Assembly: GCA_004352715.1 (NCBI GenBank)
Contig: SCFE01000061.1
Coordinates: forward strand, 745,414-809,413
DNA: 64,000 nt
Origin: Hofstenia miamia
Taxonomy: Eukaryota > Xenacoelomorpha > Acoela
Direction: 5' to 3'
The notes beneath the pieces are model-generated. The model saw only the letters and a program-made list of their open reading frames with translations, was not told the origin of the DNA and made no database searches. The translations under genes were made by a program, and so were the position numbers. Below are positions 21,336 through 32,969 of the stretch, one piece after another (the stretch's first letter is position 1; the number at the start of each line of letters is the position of its first letter).

Positions 21336-22732
21336 TGTATATTAGGGTTGTCCACATTTTGGTAATGGTTGAAAAGTTGTTTGAACAATCTGATGTGGTG
21401 AAGCTTTGCTTTAAAATCGCTGTGCAAAAAAAAATTTAAACCGATTGAATTTTAGATTCACCTCAAAACGATGAAATTTTGCAATCAAAATTGCAGTAAT
21501 TTTAAGAATTCCCGTTGCCAAATATAATTTTGTTAACATCTTGCCTTATTTCCAGCACTTAGAGACTAAATCAACAAAATATCATTGAAAAGATGCCTTA
21601 GCATTGTCAGCAAACAGTTGTATCATTGATGACGTCTCTGTGACATTTGGGAAATCCCCAAACAACCTTTTTCCAGAACCTTTAATTTTAAATGTTTTCT
21701 TTGCTTATTGAGTTATGCAATTCAATGCTGTTTTTCCTAAGTTCATTGGATTTTGATAAAATTAAATCACTAATGATGACAAATGCGCAGCAAGAAAACA
21801 TCTTTGCCAAATATTTAACCATAGAACTACTACATGTCTGCAGACGTAGAGTAAAAAAACATATATTCAAATAAAAATACAACATCAGGTATTAACAAAA
21901 GTATCAGTAAGTAAGTTTATTCTATATGCATTCTAACTCAATTGATCTTTGAAAAATTATTTTGACATGTTTGATTTTTCGATAGTAACCTTTTCAATGA
22001 CGTTTTGATTTCCTGAAAATTCTAAGAAAATTTTATCAATGATCTTTTGCAATTTAATCTCTAAATGCTGAAAATAATGCAAAATTTTAAAATGATTTGA
22101 AAATCTATTTGCTTAAATAGGCCTAAATATTCTCCGCATTCTTCTCTTGCACTGTTCTTCATAATTATTCTAACGTTTTTAATGTTTCTCCTTAGTCATG
22201 TTAAATTTTCGGAATATCGCATTTTTTCCATTAATACACAATCCTGCTTTGTGCAAAATAGTTGAATTTCCCAAGTACTCTTCAATGGTTCTACTCAGTA
22301 TTAAGTTAAGAATGTATACTGAAATTTGATTGTTTGTCTCTCATGCCCTAACCTTAGATACGTAAATGTCATTGCGGTTTAAACATGGAGGTCATACTCA
22401 CTCACTCCTACAAACCATGAAGATTTGTCAGCAGGTAATGCAAAGATGGAACAATGGGAAGAAGATGTTCTTTCTTGCCTCATGAAATAAATCGTTAATC
22501 TTTGGTAAAGGTCATACATCCTTCATGACGTCATTAGGTTTCCAGTGACCAAATAAAAATTTTGTATTTTTCTTTTGATTTTCAATTACAATTGGTGTCA
22601 TGTAGGGACTCTCACTTGATTCAATTATGCTGTTGCTTAGCGATTCTTTTCGCTCTTTATTACTAACCCAAGTAATAATATTAATATATTTCACAAATGC
22701 GCAAGTTTTACAAGAAATAATATAATAGTGTA
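21336..22732. other. Intergenic DNA, no gene seen
   Basis: About 1.4 kb without a convincing frame or repeat. Short open frames near 21690 and 22512 lack any recognisable motif. Confidence 0.5.
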
Positions 22733-23285
22733 GAGTGTCCCAAAAATATCTTATTTCATTTGTTTTCTATTTTGTCTAATGAATTCGTATTGTGTTGTGC
22801 TCTTAGTAACTGATAGTTCGATGGACAGAATTTTGCTTGCTACTTTTATTGTCTTGTGATCTGTATAAGGAAATATATAAACATTTTTCTGCCCTTACAC
22901 GAAATAAGCAAATTTAAATATTTCGTTACTGTAATCTAATAATAAAGGGTGATGGCATTCAAGAAATGAACAATGCACCAGTACATATGACAAGATGCTG
23001 GAGCCATCAAACGTCGAATGCATCTCATTATTCAGAAAGGGGCTAATTATGTTAAGCGATGCTCAACGATATAATTTACTCATTGTGATTATTGTGTATT
23101 AAATTTTTTATCACCACTATATTGAATTTTCAATATCTATAGAGATCGCAGAAGAACTAAAAATGTAACAGAAAAATTCCTATTCATAGGACAGGACTGC
23201 ATGTCATTAAAAAATCAAACCAGCGCTTTTTCACAATCTGAAATTGCAGACAACAGAATGAAATCTATTTATGGTACACCCTGAA
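22733..23285. mobile_element. Short mariner/IS630-type remnant or MITE
   Basis: The left end TAGAGTGTCCCAAAAATAT and the right end, reverse complemented, TATTCAGGGTGTACCATAAA, are imperfect inverted repeats of the type (CAGGGTGTCCCAAAAAT) common in IS630/mariner-superfamily elements. The ~550-bp interior contains no intact frame but has scraps resembling the transposase C-terminal tail. Confidence 0.45.
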
Positions 23286-23336
23286 TACATTAAAAATTAC
23301 ATGAGACACTGTTTTAAAAAATAAAATTTTTTTTTT

Positions 23337-24534
23337 AAAAACACATGATTAAAATTAATTAGTTATTTTGTAAATTTATAGTGCAGTATTTTTGATATTA
23401 ATTAATTAATTTGGCAAAACGGCACTAGACTAAATCGCTACTGCTAATTAAGGCAGAACTGCGTAATCAGCAGACGAACAGAAATTAAAGCGTTCGAAAT
23501 TGTAAACAACTGGAATTAGCAGGTACTAGTTAAATATTTGATTGTTGTTAATTTTTCACTATAAAAATTGTGTAATTGATCATTTTGTTGATGAATCTAA
23601 TTTACTGGATTTACTTTACGTTTTTGTATCAGGTTACTTTACTTAATACAATGGAAAGCTAAACGTTCGAGCTTTCGGGTATTCTAGATGGTGGTTCACG
23701 AATCCAGTTAACGGGTGCAGTGTATAGCCGGTGCTTACCTGAGAAGCTCTTAGGTTAGGTGTAGGAATAGGGGCTTTTACTCATATTAGCTTTCCTATCG
23801 TTCGTTGTTCATGTTACAAAACTTATTACATTATGCTATTACATCTGTTTACATCAAGAAACATAGGAAATTACAAGATCTATTTGCCTCATTTTGAACA
23901 GAGTTTATTACATATGATTACTAGTGGATTGACGGACTATCAATTCATCCCTTTCACCATGACTGTATTGATTGTTCACATGTACTCTAGGCCAGCATGT
24001 AATTATTTATATGTAAGGTTATTATATGTATGAACTCATAACAAGCTACTGCATCACGGTTGTGAGATTCCTTTATTAAACAAATTCACCAATAACAAGA
24101 ACAATCAATACATTAAATTAGTAAGGTATCAAACATTATCACCATTGTATTCATGCACACTATTCCATTACACTGAGTCATCTAAGTTGTGGTTGGTGTC
24201 TCTATTGATGTGCCAGTATCGCATGGAAATGCTTGTTGTAGCATAAGTCTTCAATTCCTCTTTTGTGCTTTGTTGCAGGTTGGGTAAGCGTACCCTGAAC
24301 TTTTGTACCCTCTGTCTCGTGTCTTGGAGCTAAAGTAACAGTCGTTAGTTTCGTATCAATAGTAGTTGATCAGATAATAATATAATTATTTAACGGCTAA
24401 ACGAAAAAACTGAAAGAAGAGAGATGGAGAATGGAGTCTGTCACCTACCATACTATCAGAGGAGGAAATAATTGTTATAGCAGCTCCTAAATTAAGTTAA
24501 TAACTAATAGTATGAAGGTTGGCGAGATTCTACA
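23337..24534 (+). repeat. LTR-like block D (solo or 3' LTR)
   Basis: About 1.2 kb aligning with 26641-27875 in direct orientation over its whole length, for example TCTGTCACCTACCATACTAT and TTATAGCAGCTCCTAAATTA near the end. It ends GATTCTACA and is not followed by a PBS, so it is a solo LTR or a 3' LTR. It also contains GTTAGGTGTAGGAATAGGGG, a segment shared in diverged form with the LTRs at 310 and 8022. Confidence 0.65.
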
Positions 24535-25781
24535 ATATTTTTCCACAGTATGATTTTGTTTATTGGTACCCATTTCATATTGTATAAATAGGTGTGATTA
24601 TTTCATTTTTGTTCTCTTCAATTTATTCTCAGTAAATTTGTTTTACTTTTTATCTTGACTTATATTTTATTAAAGTTATGTGTTTCTAAATTTGTACATG
24701 TACTTGAAGGGCACCCAGATGAGGCACAACTTGAATGGCATTGTCCCTTTACCATAGGTTAGTTGTACAGCTAGGGTTTTTGTTGTATTGCATTTCATTC
24801 ATAACTATAATTAACCTTTATTGCTATCACCAAAATTGAACAAGATGAGAGTTGCACTGAGTTTAGGTTTCACTCACTATTTCTTCATTCTTTATCTTAA
24901 TTAGGGCTCTAGTCTTATACAACTCTTTCTTAAAAGTTATCTGTATTGGGTTGGCCAAGTTTGGCCACTCTTCCATACCATGGGTTCCTGTTTACTTTGA
25001 ACTTTTATTAAGATAGTGTATAATTGTAGGAGGACTTAGTTATTTTGTAGCATTGGTAAATCCATGCTTCAACACAAAACTCTCAGATGATTGGCAATTA
25101 GGACTGCTCACAGATTTTCATACTGATGCCATACTATTTTTCTAATTCAGTAACAATTAAGGTATGTAAGATCACTGTGATGTAATTGCAGAGTTGACGT
25201 ATTGATTCAATACTTTAATTTTCAAAGAGCCTTTTTTTGAAGGGAGGCGGTTTAAAGCCAAATTCTTTTATTAATTTTTTAATTGATTGTTTAAATATAT
25301 ATGGCTTTGCTTTGTATATGTAGTGTATTTGATGAGAATTTAAAATTGATTTCAACATTCAATTAGACAAATGATTATTTGTATTTTAAAAAGGATGTAT
25401 TTAAACCAGGGTTACGCTTTAAATTATAAAGAACTTTATTTATCAATAATTGGGTCACCCATACTCAGTATTTTCAAGTCTAATTATGTAAAAATTCACA
25501 ATTACTCTTTGTAAAATAATGACAAGAGATTGAAATGAAATATCAAAATATTTAGACAATTTCAACTATGACCAGTCTCTTAATCTCCTGAAATCAACTT
25601 TTAGAAATTTAGAATATGTACATAATATGGCCTAGTTCAAATTTCAACCATAAAGTGACAAAATTGATTCTTTTCTTATACAGGTAATTGTTTTTAAAAT
25701 TTTAGAAAAAAAATTATATATAATATCATTAGTTATGTATTGAAGTGCTATGCATTCTTTGCAGTCTACAACAAATTCCCT
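24535..25781. other. Intergenic DNA, no gene seen
   Basis: About 1.2 kb of AT-rich sequence between LTR block D and the GPCR exon; no recognisable feature. Confidence 0.5.
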
Positions 25782-26226
25782 TTACAACATAGGACCACTA
25801 ATAAAATAAAAAATGAAATTGGTTGAGGAATTTACATTTAGAAGTGCAAGTTTTGATTGATCAGCTAAAACCGCTACCGCTTTTTCACCTGCAGTAACTG
25901 CCTTAAAATTATAGCTGAATCCATGGAGGAAAACTGTTGTAGCCATGATCACACAGAAAACAATGTTAGATGTTAATAACATGATTGTCAGACGTTTTTC
26001 ATTAGTACTTTGTCTCTTTAGATGGTGCAAAGAATAAATAAAGTAAATGTTGGATAAGAACACGGTTGTGAAGGGCATGCCAAACGCAAAGAACGTCATG
26101 TAGAAACCTACGTATTTCAATTTGAAGGTACTAGAAGGCTTGAACGATAAACCTTGGATCACTCCGAAACTCAAACAGCTGATGCGCAAGAAACAAGTTG
26201 CCATCCGATCAAGTTTTAAGGCTGAT
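25782..26226 (-). CDS. Rhodopsin-class GPCR, exon with TM4-TM7 (possibly pseudogene)
   Basis: Open frame of about 148 codons from an apparent splice acceptor at 26227-26228 to a stop at 25782. Hydrophobic segments correspond to TM4 (MATCFLRISCLSFGVIQGLSF), TM5 (GFYMTFFAFGMPFTTVFLSN), a basic third loop (HLKRQSTNEKRLT), TM6 (MLLTSNIVFCVIMATTVFL) and TM7, ending LNVNSSTNFIFYFISG. The NSS-x-NF-x-x-Y form of NPxxY is typical of invertebrate peptide receptors such as FMRFamide receptor relatives. The tail ends three residues after TM7, which is unusually short. It would act as a plasma-membrane receptor; the ligand is unknown. It lies between two LTRs, and the join to the TM3 exon does not keep a clean frame. 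Confidence 0.65.
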
Positions 26227-26263
26227 CTTAAATGTAACTTTTATTTACTGTTGTGCTTATAAC

Positions 26264-26344
26264 CAAACAGGAAATCGTATTGCTGTTACGCGATCCATCG
26301 CTAGAAACATCATGTGAAATATTGCTGTGAAAGTGCTTCCCCAA
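26264..26344 (-). CDS. GPCR TM3 exon with DRY-like motif
   Basis: After a good acceptor (CTTTTCACAG at 26345 onward, minus strand) the frame reads WGSTFTAIFHMM then FLAMDRVTAIRFPV. This is the end of TM3 with the E/DRY-type motif as DRV. A GT follows at 26263. Only 37 nt separate it from the TM4 exon, and splicing GT-AG there creates a TGA at the junction. So the pair is either a pseudogene with an indel or uses a splice site I cannot identify. Exons for TM1-TM2 are not visible; an LTR begins at 26641. Confidence 0.55.
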
Positions 26345-26640
26345 CTGTGAAAAGTAAGAATTTAAAGAATACAAATAAAAAACTGTCACATTAGCGTATT
26401 TGAATTGAAACTGCCATTTTAGTTATTTAATAGATCTAATTTCGTGAAATACTTTTTTGCTTAGAAAAAAAATAGTTTCTTTTAAATATATTCTAAAGTT
26501 TATTTAAAATTAGCAAAACTAAGTAAAATTAACAAAAACTTTTTCTATAATTTTTTATTGTAACGTAATCTAATCATGTGTGGTCAAGTTGAGAAAAATA
26601 GATGAAAGAACTAAGACTGAACTTTGAAATAAATATTAAT

Positions 26641-27875
26641 TGTACAACACATGATTATGATTAGTTAATTATTTGTAAAATTATAATGCAGTATTTTTTC
26701 ATATTAATTAATTTGGCAGTATATTTGACAAACGGTGAAAGGCCGAACTCGCAAATGCTAATTAATGCTGACGTGCGTAATCGGCAGATGAAGGATAATC
26801 AGAGAATTGGAAATTGTCAACAACTTAGATTAACAGGTACTAGCCAAATATTTGAATGTTATTATTTTTCAAGTATAAAAATCGTGCAATTTATTATTTT
26901 GGTGATGACGTTAATTCATTGGATTTACTTTGCTTTTCTTTGTCAGGTTATTTTATTAATTGTCATGGAAAGCTAAATGTTCGAGCACTAGGGTATTCGA
27001 GACGGTGGTTCACGACTTCATTTAACGGGAGCTTCATAATGGCTTAGCACCAACATTAATTTGTTCGCCATTCAAATGGCTGTGCGGCTGACAGCTGGTG
27101 CTTACCCGATGTGCTCATAAGTTAGGTATAAGGATAGGGGTTTTTATTCGTATTAGCTTTCCTATCATTCATTGTTCGTATTATTACATTATGATCTTTC
27201 AGTTAGCCCTCATAGGAAATTACAGCACTTGTTTGTATTATCTTGTATTAGTCTCATTACGTGTAATTGCAAGCAGACGACCTAAGTACTTTTTCCTTTT
27301 TGTTATGGCCGCATTGGTTGTTCACATGTATCTTAGGTTAACATGTAGTTATTTATATGTAAGGATATTACATGTAAGGAAGTATAACAAGCTAATGCAT
27401 CCTGGTTGCGAATTCCCTTTACAGTACAAATTCGTTGATAACAAGAACAATCAATGCACTAAATTAATAAGTTATCGCACACTGTCACTATTGTATCCTC
27501 ACACACTATTCCACTGCACTGAGTCACTGGCGTTGCGGTTGGTGTCTTTCTCGATGTTCAAGTGTCCACTGGAGTTAATCGTTATATTGTAATTCTTCAA
27601 TTCCTCTTTGTGCTTTGCTTCAGGTCGGGTTTCTGACCCTGTACTTTGTACCATCTATCTCTGGTCTTGTATCTAAAACACAGTTGTTAGTTTTCTTACC
27701 AATACTAGTTGGACAGATATTATCTTAATTAATATGCAACTCAAAGTTAGACAAAAGAAGAGAGATGGAAAGTTGGAATCTGTCACCTACCATACTATTC
27801 AAGGAGGGAAAAATGTTATAGCAGCTCCTAAATTAAGTTAAGCTTTATTAGTTGGAAGGTTGTCAAGATTCTACA
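26641..27875 (+). repeat. 5' LTR E of an LTR retrotransposon
   Basis: About 1,235 bp beginning TGTACAACAC and ending GATTCTACA, immediately followed by a primer binding site. It is a diverged direct copy of 23337-24534. The internal region after the PBS shows no gag or pol frame, so the element is a decayed remnant. Confidence 0.7.
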
Positions 27876-27891
27876 TGGCGACCGTGACAGG
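27876..27891 (+). promoter_or_regulatory. Primer binding site, tRNA-Arg type
   Basis: TGGCGACCGTGACAGG directly follows the LTR terminal CA. Its complement matches the 3' end, including CCA, of tRNA-Arg(UCG) as I recall it from insects. Position and TGG start are diagnostic of a retrotransposon minus-strand primer site. Confidence 0.75.
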
Positions 27892-28493
27892 TCCCTGCTC
27901 GCTAGGAACTTTGGTTTTAGGTAAGGCATTTTATTTCAAAGTTATTTACCATATCTTATATTTATTAATTAAATTATTTAATGTGAAATCCTTTGCCATC
28001 AATGTTTTGCACTGCATTCGTTCTCAGTCCTATCCTCAATGGCAACTATTTCAGCTTGCTAATTTATCAGCAACAAAATTACCCTAAAGCAATAAACGTC
28101 AACTGTTTAGGTTCATATTTCATCCTCACAAAGGTAGTGCAGACATGAACAACATCTCACTGAAGTGTTGCAGTCTACAATGAATTAGAAGATATCCTTA
28201 CATTTGTTTAGTGCATATGTTGTGGTTCATAAAACTGGGGAATTCAACTCTTCTTTTTTTGTACAATCATTAACACTAGATTATTAATCTCACTGAGAAA
28301 AAGAAAGAAACCTCATTACACATATAATTAAATGTTCATAGTTAATCATGAATTCACAGATTAGATTTAGTAAATTAATCATCATAGATTAATTGTTTTC
28401 TATCTCCTTTTTGATCTTACAAAACACCATTACTTTTAACCAGCAAAATAGACACCACCATTGTCATTTGGAAATTTAGCTAATTACTTGGAT

Positions 28494-29440
28494 TGTTCAG
28501 AAAGTAATTAGAAAAGTGTCACACACACACACACACACACACACATTTATGTTATTATTAAAAAGACTATGATTGGTTTAAATGTTTCTATCATGATTAA
28601 CTAACTTTAATGTATAGTTGTGTGTTGCTCTATGCATTCAGTATTTTGAAACAGTGTGTTACATTAAAACTATTTTCATTTAAAAAAGAAAATGTAATAC
28701 AAGTGTGAAAATGATCACTTCTTTGTCATAACCATGATGAGAAATATTAACTTTCCAGCTACTATTCTTTGAAAGCTCTCTATTGGATGGAAAGAAAAAA
28801 CTTTGGTTTTCTCTGAGAACTGTGGGAACAAAGGCTACAAATCATGCTTGGTACAGATTGGTTGCTGACAAATGAACAGTTCCACAAAGATCCCAAGGTG
28901 ATGAAAAATGCCATGTTATTGTTGCAGCAAGTTTTGGTGAAGACATGTATGCAGAAATAGTCCCATATGGACTAAGTATAAACAAAGAGCTTTATGTGCA
29001 GTTTCTGAAAAATATGCACAAGAAATTAAATTATCTAACAAACCTGTTTGGATGGTGAAGCAGCTGCTTGATTCACAATAATGCAAGGCCTCATATGTCC
29101 CAATTAGTGACATAATTTTGGATTCAAAGGGACAGAGAAACAAATGACAGGCTCCATATTCACCTGATTTTAATCTTAAAGATTACTCATTGTTCACAAA
29201 GTTTTAAAACTTGTGCAGCATGCACAATTTTGTGGATAAGGAAGAATTTAAAAATTTCCTTTTTGGTGCTTTGCATTCTGTTGACAAATTGACATTTCTA
29301 CACACTTTTAACAAAATGAAAGAGAATTTTTTATGTGTTATCAATGTATTAGGTGACTATGTATAAATATATGTCTGTTTCACATTGTTATAGTTTGTCT
29401 TAAATTCCTGGGAACAGATTCTCATTACTTTCTGATAAGC
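28494..29440 (+). mobile_element. mariner remnant, no intact transposase
   Basis: The left end TTGTTCAGAAAGTAATTAGA and the right end, reverse complemented (ATCAGAAAGTAATGAGAA), are imperfect inverted repeats of irritans-type mariners. Between them are broken transposase blocks: HNNARPHMSQ near 29075-29100 (the H-x-NARPH catalytic motif), SPDFNLKDYSLF near 29160-29200 and the C-terminal DKEEFKNFL near 29240. Many stops. Bases 27892-28493 show no coding. Confidence 0.7.
28519..28545. repeat. (AC)n microsatellite
   Basis: An uninterrupted run of about 13 AC units just inside the left end of the mariner remnant. Confidence 0.9.
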
Positions 29441-31410
29441 ATTTAAATAATTCCATGTAATAATCAATTTAAGAACAATAGAGCTAAACTCCATTAAAAA
29501 TTTATTGATACTGAAATTATTCTGACATGGTTTTCTTTCAATAACATTTTACAGGTAAAATAAAACCACTTACAGGTCTACCAGTTCCTTTTTCTGATTG
29601 ATCACACAATCATTGTAAATTCAAATTATTATTTTGGCTTACTTTGGTCAAAATTTAAGTGATCAACTTTCAGCCAAATACTTTTTTGCTGTATCATTTT
29701 TTTTGACAAAATTGCTAATAAATATGCAATTATGATCACTAATCATTATTCTAAATACAAATCACTCTAAATACACTTGATCAGAAGAGCTACCTTTGGT
29801 CAGAAAATATGGCTTACAGGAAATTCTTTACATTTGCATTCTGTCACATTAAGATAGATGCAACCTTAAACATTTAAGATATTTTAGATTTGTAAGAAAT
29901 TCATCCAAATCCCAATGTCATGTTTGATTGTGTAGAAAAAGCTCATCTTTTGCTCTAATCTATATTGTTAAGCAGTCTTTATTTGTTTGCATCTTTACTG
30001 TCTTTTTTCCTTATAATAAGCTGAGCAAAGTTCAAGGAAATAATAACTCAAACATTTATATGTAACAGTTATCATTCATATTGAATGCCCAGCTGTGAAT
30101 ACTCAGCTAAATACTATGAATGAATAAATGATTATATTCTTTATCTTCCTTGAATTATACACTAAATTCTTTTAAACTTGTTAGAATGAAATTAACATTA
30201 ATATTAAATTTTCAGAATCCTGTACTCAAATCCTGATAATTTTTGTCAAATGAGTACTTAAACTGCTTAAATGTATTATTTCAATATCAATCCCAGTTGA
30301 GAAACAATACAAAAATCATTCCTTTTTTCATAAATTAGATTAACACTCAACCTGCTAGAATAAATTGATATAGGAGTTATCTTATTTACAAATCACTGCT
30401 GTTGTAAAGTACAATAATACTAAGCTCACTACAATAATTGATGTCAACAAAATTATGCAAATACAATAAAATACAGTCTGATGATAAAGTTGTTGAGTAG
30501 TATTAAACCAAACTGATGATGAGATTAATGCAAAAAAAATCAACAGTCCCAACTCTATGATATGATTAGGCTCATGCTTCCTTCTCTTTCACAGTGGCCA
30601 TCTTCATAAAACCAATTACCATCAAAGACTAGAGAGAGGAAACCTAAATAAAATTATTTTGAGTAGTGTAGGTGAACAAGCCTGGAACTGAGCCACAATA
30701 TTCCTAATGTTGATAATTGTATTTTGAGCATTTTGATAAAACAATTACTCCTTTACATATTGCTGTCATGGACATTTTGAGCATTTTGCATACATATGAA
30801 CATCAGCTATTCAAATGATCCCAAATGATGAAGGAACCTACACCAAACCATCTCTTAGCCCAACAATTCATTTACAGCAGGTGCTGAACAATCCAGTATT
30901 TCTACAAATAGAACAGAAAATAGCTTTTCCGTTCCATTTTGCATTGTTAACTGAGGGTGGTTTTTTCCGCAAATTAATTCTTAAACTTATGTCCCCATTT
31001 TTAGACAAAAATACAAATGCAAATTTGCCTGATTGACGGAGAAGATTATATTCATTCACCATTCTTTATTAAATTAATACCTGTTAATTTCAGGTAATTC
31101 AATTTGGGAATTCTTGTTTGTAATACTTTCAGTTATTTGTATATTTGGTAATAAACGTAATACATGGGTAGTTCTCGATGGTGAAGTATTCTTTATAAAT
31201 AACTTGAATGAATTTTACCGTCTGCAATAGAGAACGATTGGCTATGAATCAACATTCTACAGTAAAACTTGCATTTCCAGAAATTCATCTGATAGATGTA
31301 AAAGAATTAGATGAAGTATTAGATTGCAATTTTAATTCGCTTTTGCGTTTTAATCGAATGCTTTGGATGAATTTTGCAACAAACTTTTTTGATTCATAAT
31401 GCGCAGTGAC
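29441..31410. other. Intergenic DNA, no gene seen
   Basis: About 2 kb AT-rich. Small open frames at 30815-31036 (+) and 31208-31399 (+) have no recognisable motif, no supporting splice context and are not called. Confidence 0.5.
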
Positions 31411-31419
31411 AATATGGGT

Positions 31420-32290
31420 TTATCATGGACCAGAACTCGACCCGTAAATTTACTACCCAAACCCGACCCGAAACAGACTTTTATTCACAATATTTAATGG
31501 CTTGGGTCTCTCTCTAATCAAATTGATTAATTTCAGTAATTTTACGTTAATGTAACCCTAGACACTTCATTTGTGTTATTCTAAAATGGTTTATTTTACC
31601 TTACCCATACCCATAACTAGGGAAGTGCCAGAATCCGGTAAAATTGGCAATTTTACAACCGCATCTGGATATACGGTAAAATTTAACTTGCTTAGCTGAT
31701 TTTACCGAATAAGAAATTCTAAGATAAAACTTGATTTGAAAATTGAATTTTCGAGGAAAAAGCGATATTTTTTCCATGATATGGAAATTATCATGCAACA
31801 AAACAAGCTTTCTTGACACATCAGGATGTAGTCTAATCAATATTTAATATCTATTTATTTTCATTCGCAAAGGTCGATATTAATTAATAAATGAGGTTGT
31901 TCTGCATTAACAATTAGGGCAACCAAAAGTAATAAAAGTCATACTTTTTTTGTTGGTCTATTTTATAGTCTGCTTAAAATTTGGTCGTTTTCAGACTTGA
32001 GGTGCAGCTAAATAAGAAGTTATAAGTAATAAAAAAGTCATAATTTTGGTTTTTGTAAAATATAGTAATATTTGTAGCAGAAAAGTCATAAAAGTTATAT
32101 TTTGGCATAGTTTCATTAAATTAAGAAAAAACTTAAAAATTAATTTTGGATTGTGACTGCTTTAAATCATTTGAACTAAAAAATATATATTCATTCAATT
32201 TCAATTAATGTACTTCATGGGCTAACCTCCGAGAAGTATAATTGCTGGCTGATTGTTGACCCGACCCGACTCACTGGTCACCACTTTTCC
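31420..32290. repeat. Possible MITE bounded by GACCCGACCCG-type motifs
   Basis: CGACCCGTAAATTTACTACC and AACCCGACCCGAAAC lie near 31435-31485, and TTGACCCGACCCGACTCACT near 32256. These are the reverse of the CGGGTCGGGT motif near 160. The interior is rich in short repeats such as AGTCATAA. Ends are not precisely defined. Confidence 0.3.
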
Positions 32291-32969
32291 AGAACTGGCC
32301 ATATATCTTGACAGCTGAACAAATATTAAAGAAACTATATACAGTATTATTTCATGGATTTTGCAAGATACACATGTTGCAGAACTGTGTCATGCGTATT
32401 CAGGCAAAATATATAATGGTACAATCAAACTGCTTCAATTAAAGCTGCTATCATCAAATATAAAAATTGTTCAATGTTTGACAGAGTTAAAATTCCACCA
32501 GATGTCTTTATTACTCCCATCATTGATCTTCGAAATGATACGTGTGAAATAGTCCCCTATATCAAGTCAGGATTACAAAATACTGATTGCACTGCTATAA
32601 ATGGCAGGAAGGGGATCGACATTTAATCGAAATTGTATGCAAGTTACGAAAATATCAAGCAACATCGGGAGATGTTTCTCTATGTTGAGAAAACTGTTTG
32701 CCTATAATAGAAGTCTTAACCACAATAATATATGGAAATTTGTGGGCTGTTATAATTTATTAAAGTAGTTGCTTTAAAAGACAAACTATTGTTCTCGTGC
32801 ACGATTATTTTTTCGAAATCTAGCAAATTTGAATAAGTACAGTAAAAATAGTCAAAACTACACGACTTAGATAAATTAAGATTGAGTTTCTAAGTTTCCA
32901 GAATTAAAAAAAACAAATTTCCAGATTACAACTATAATTAATACAATGCATGATTATAATCCAAACAAC

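Noticed and set aside
23337-27875. The two 1.2-kb LTRs as the ends of one element containing the GPCR
   Set aside because: The PBS follows the right-hand LTR, not the left-hand one, so the intervening DNA is outside the element to which LTR E belongs.
30815-31399. Two small open frames in intergenic DNA
   Set aside because: 63-73 codons, no recognisable domain, no splice context, and such lengths occur by chance in AT-rich DNA of this size.
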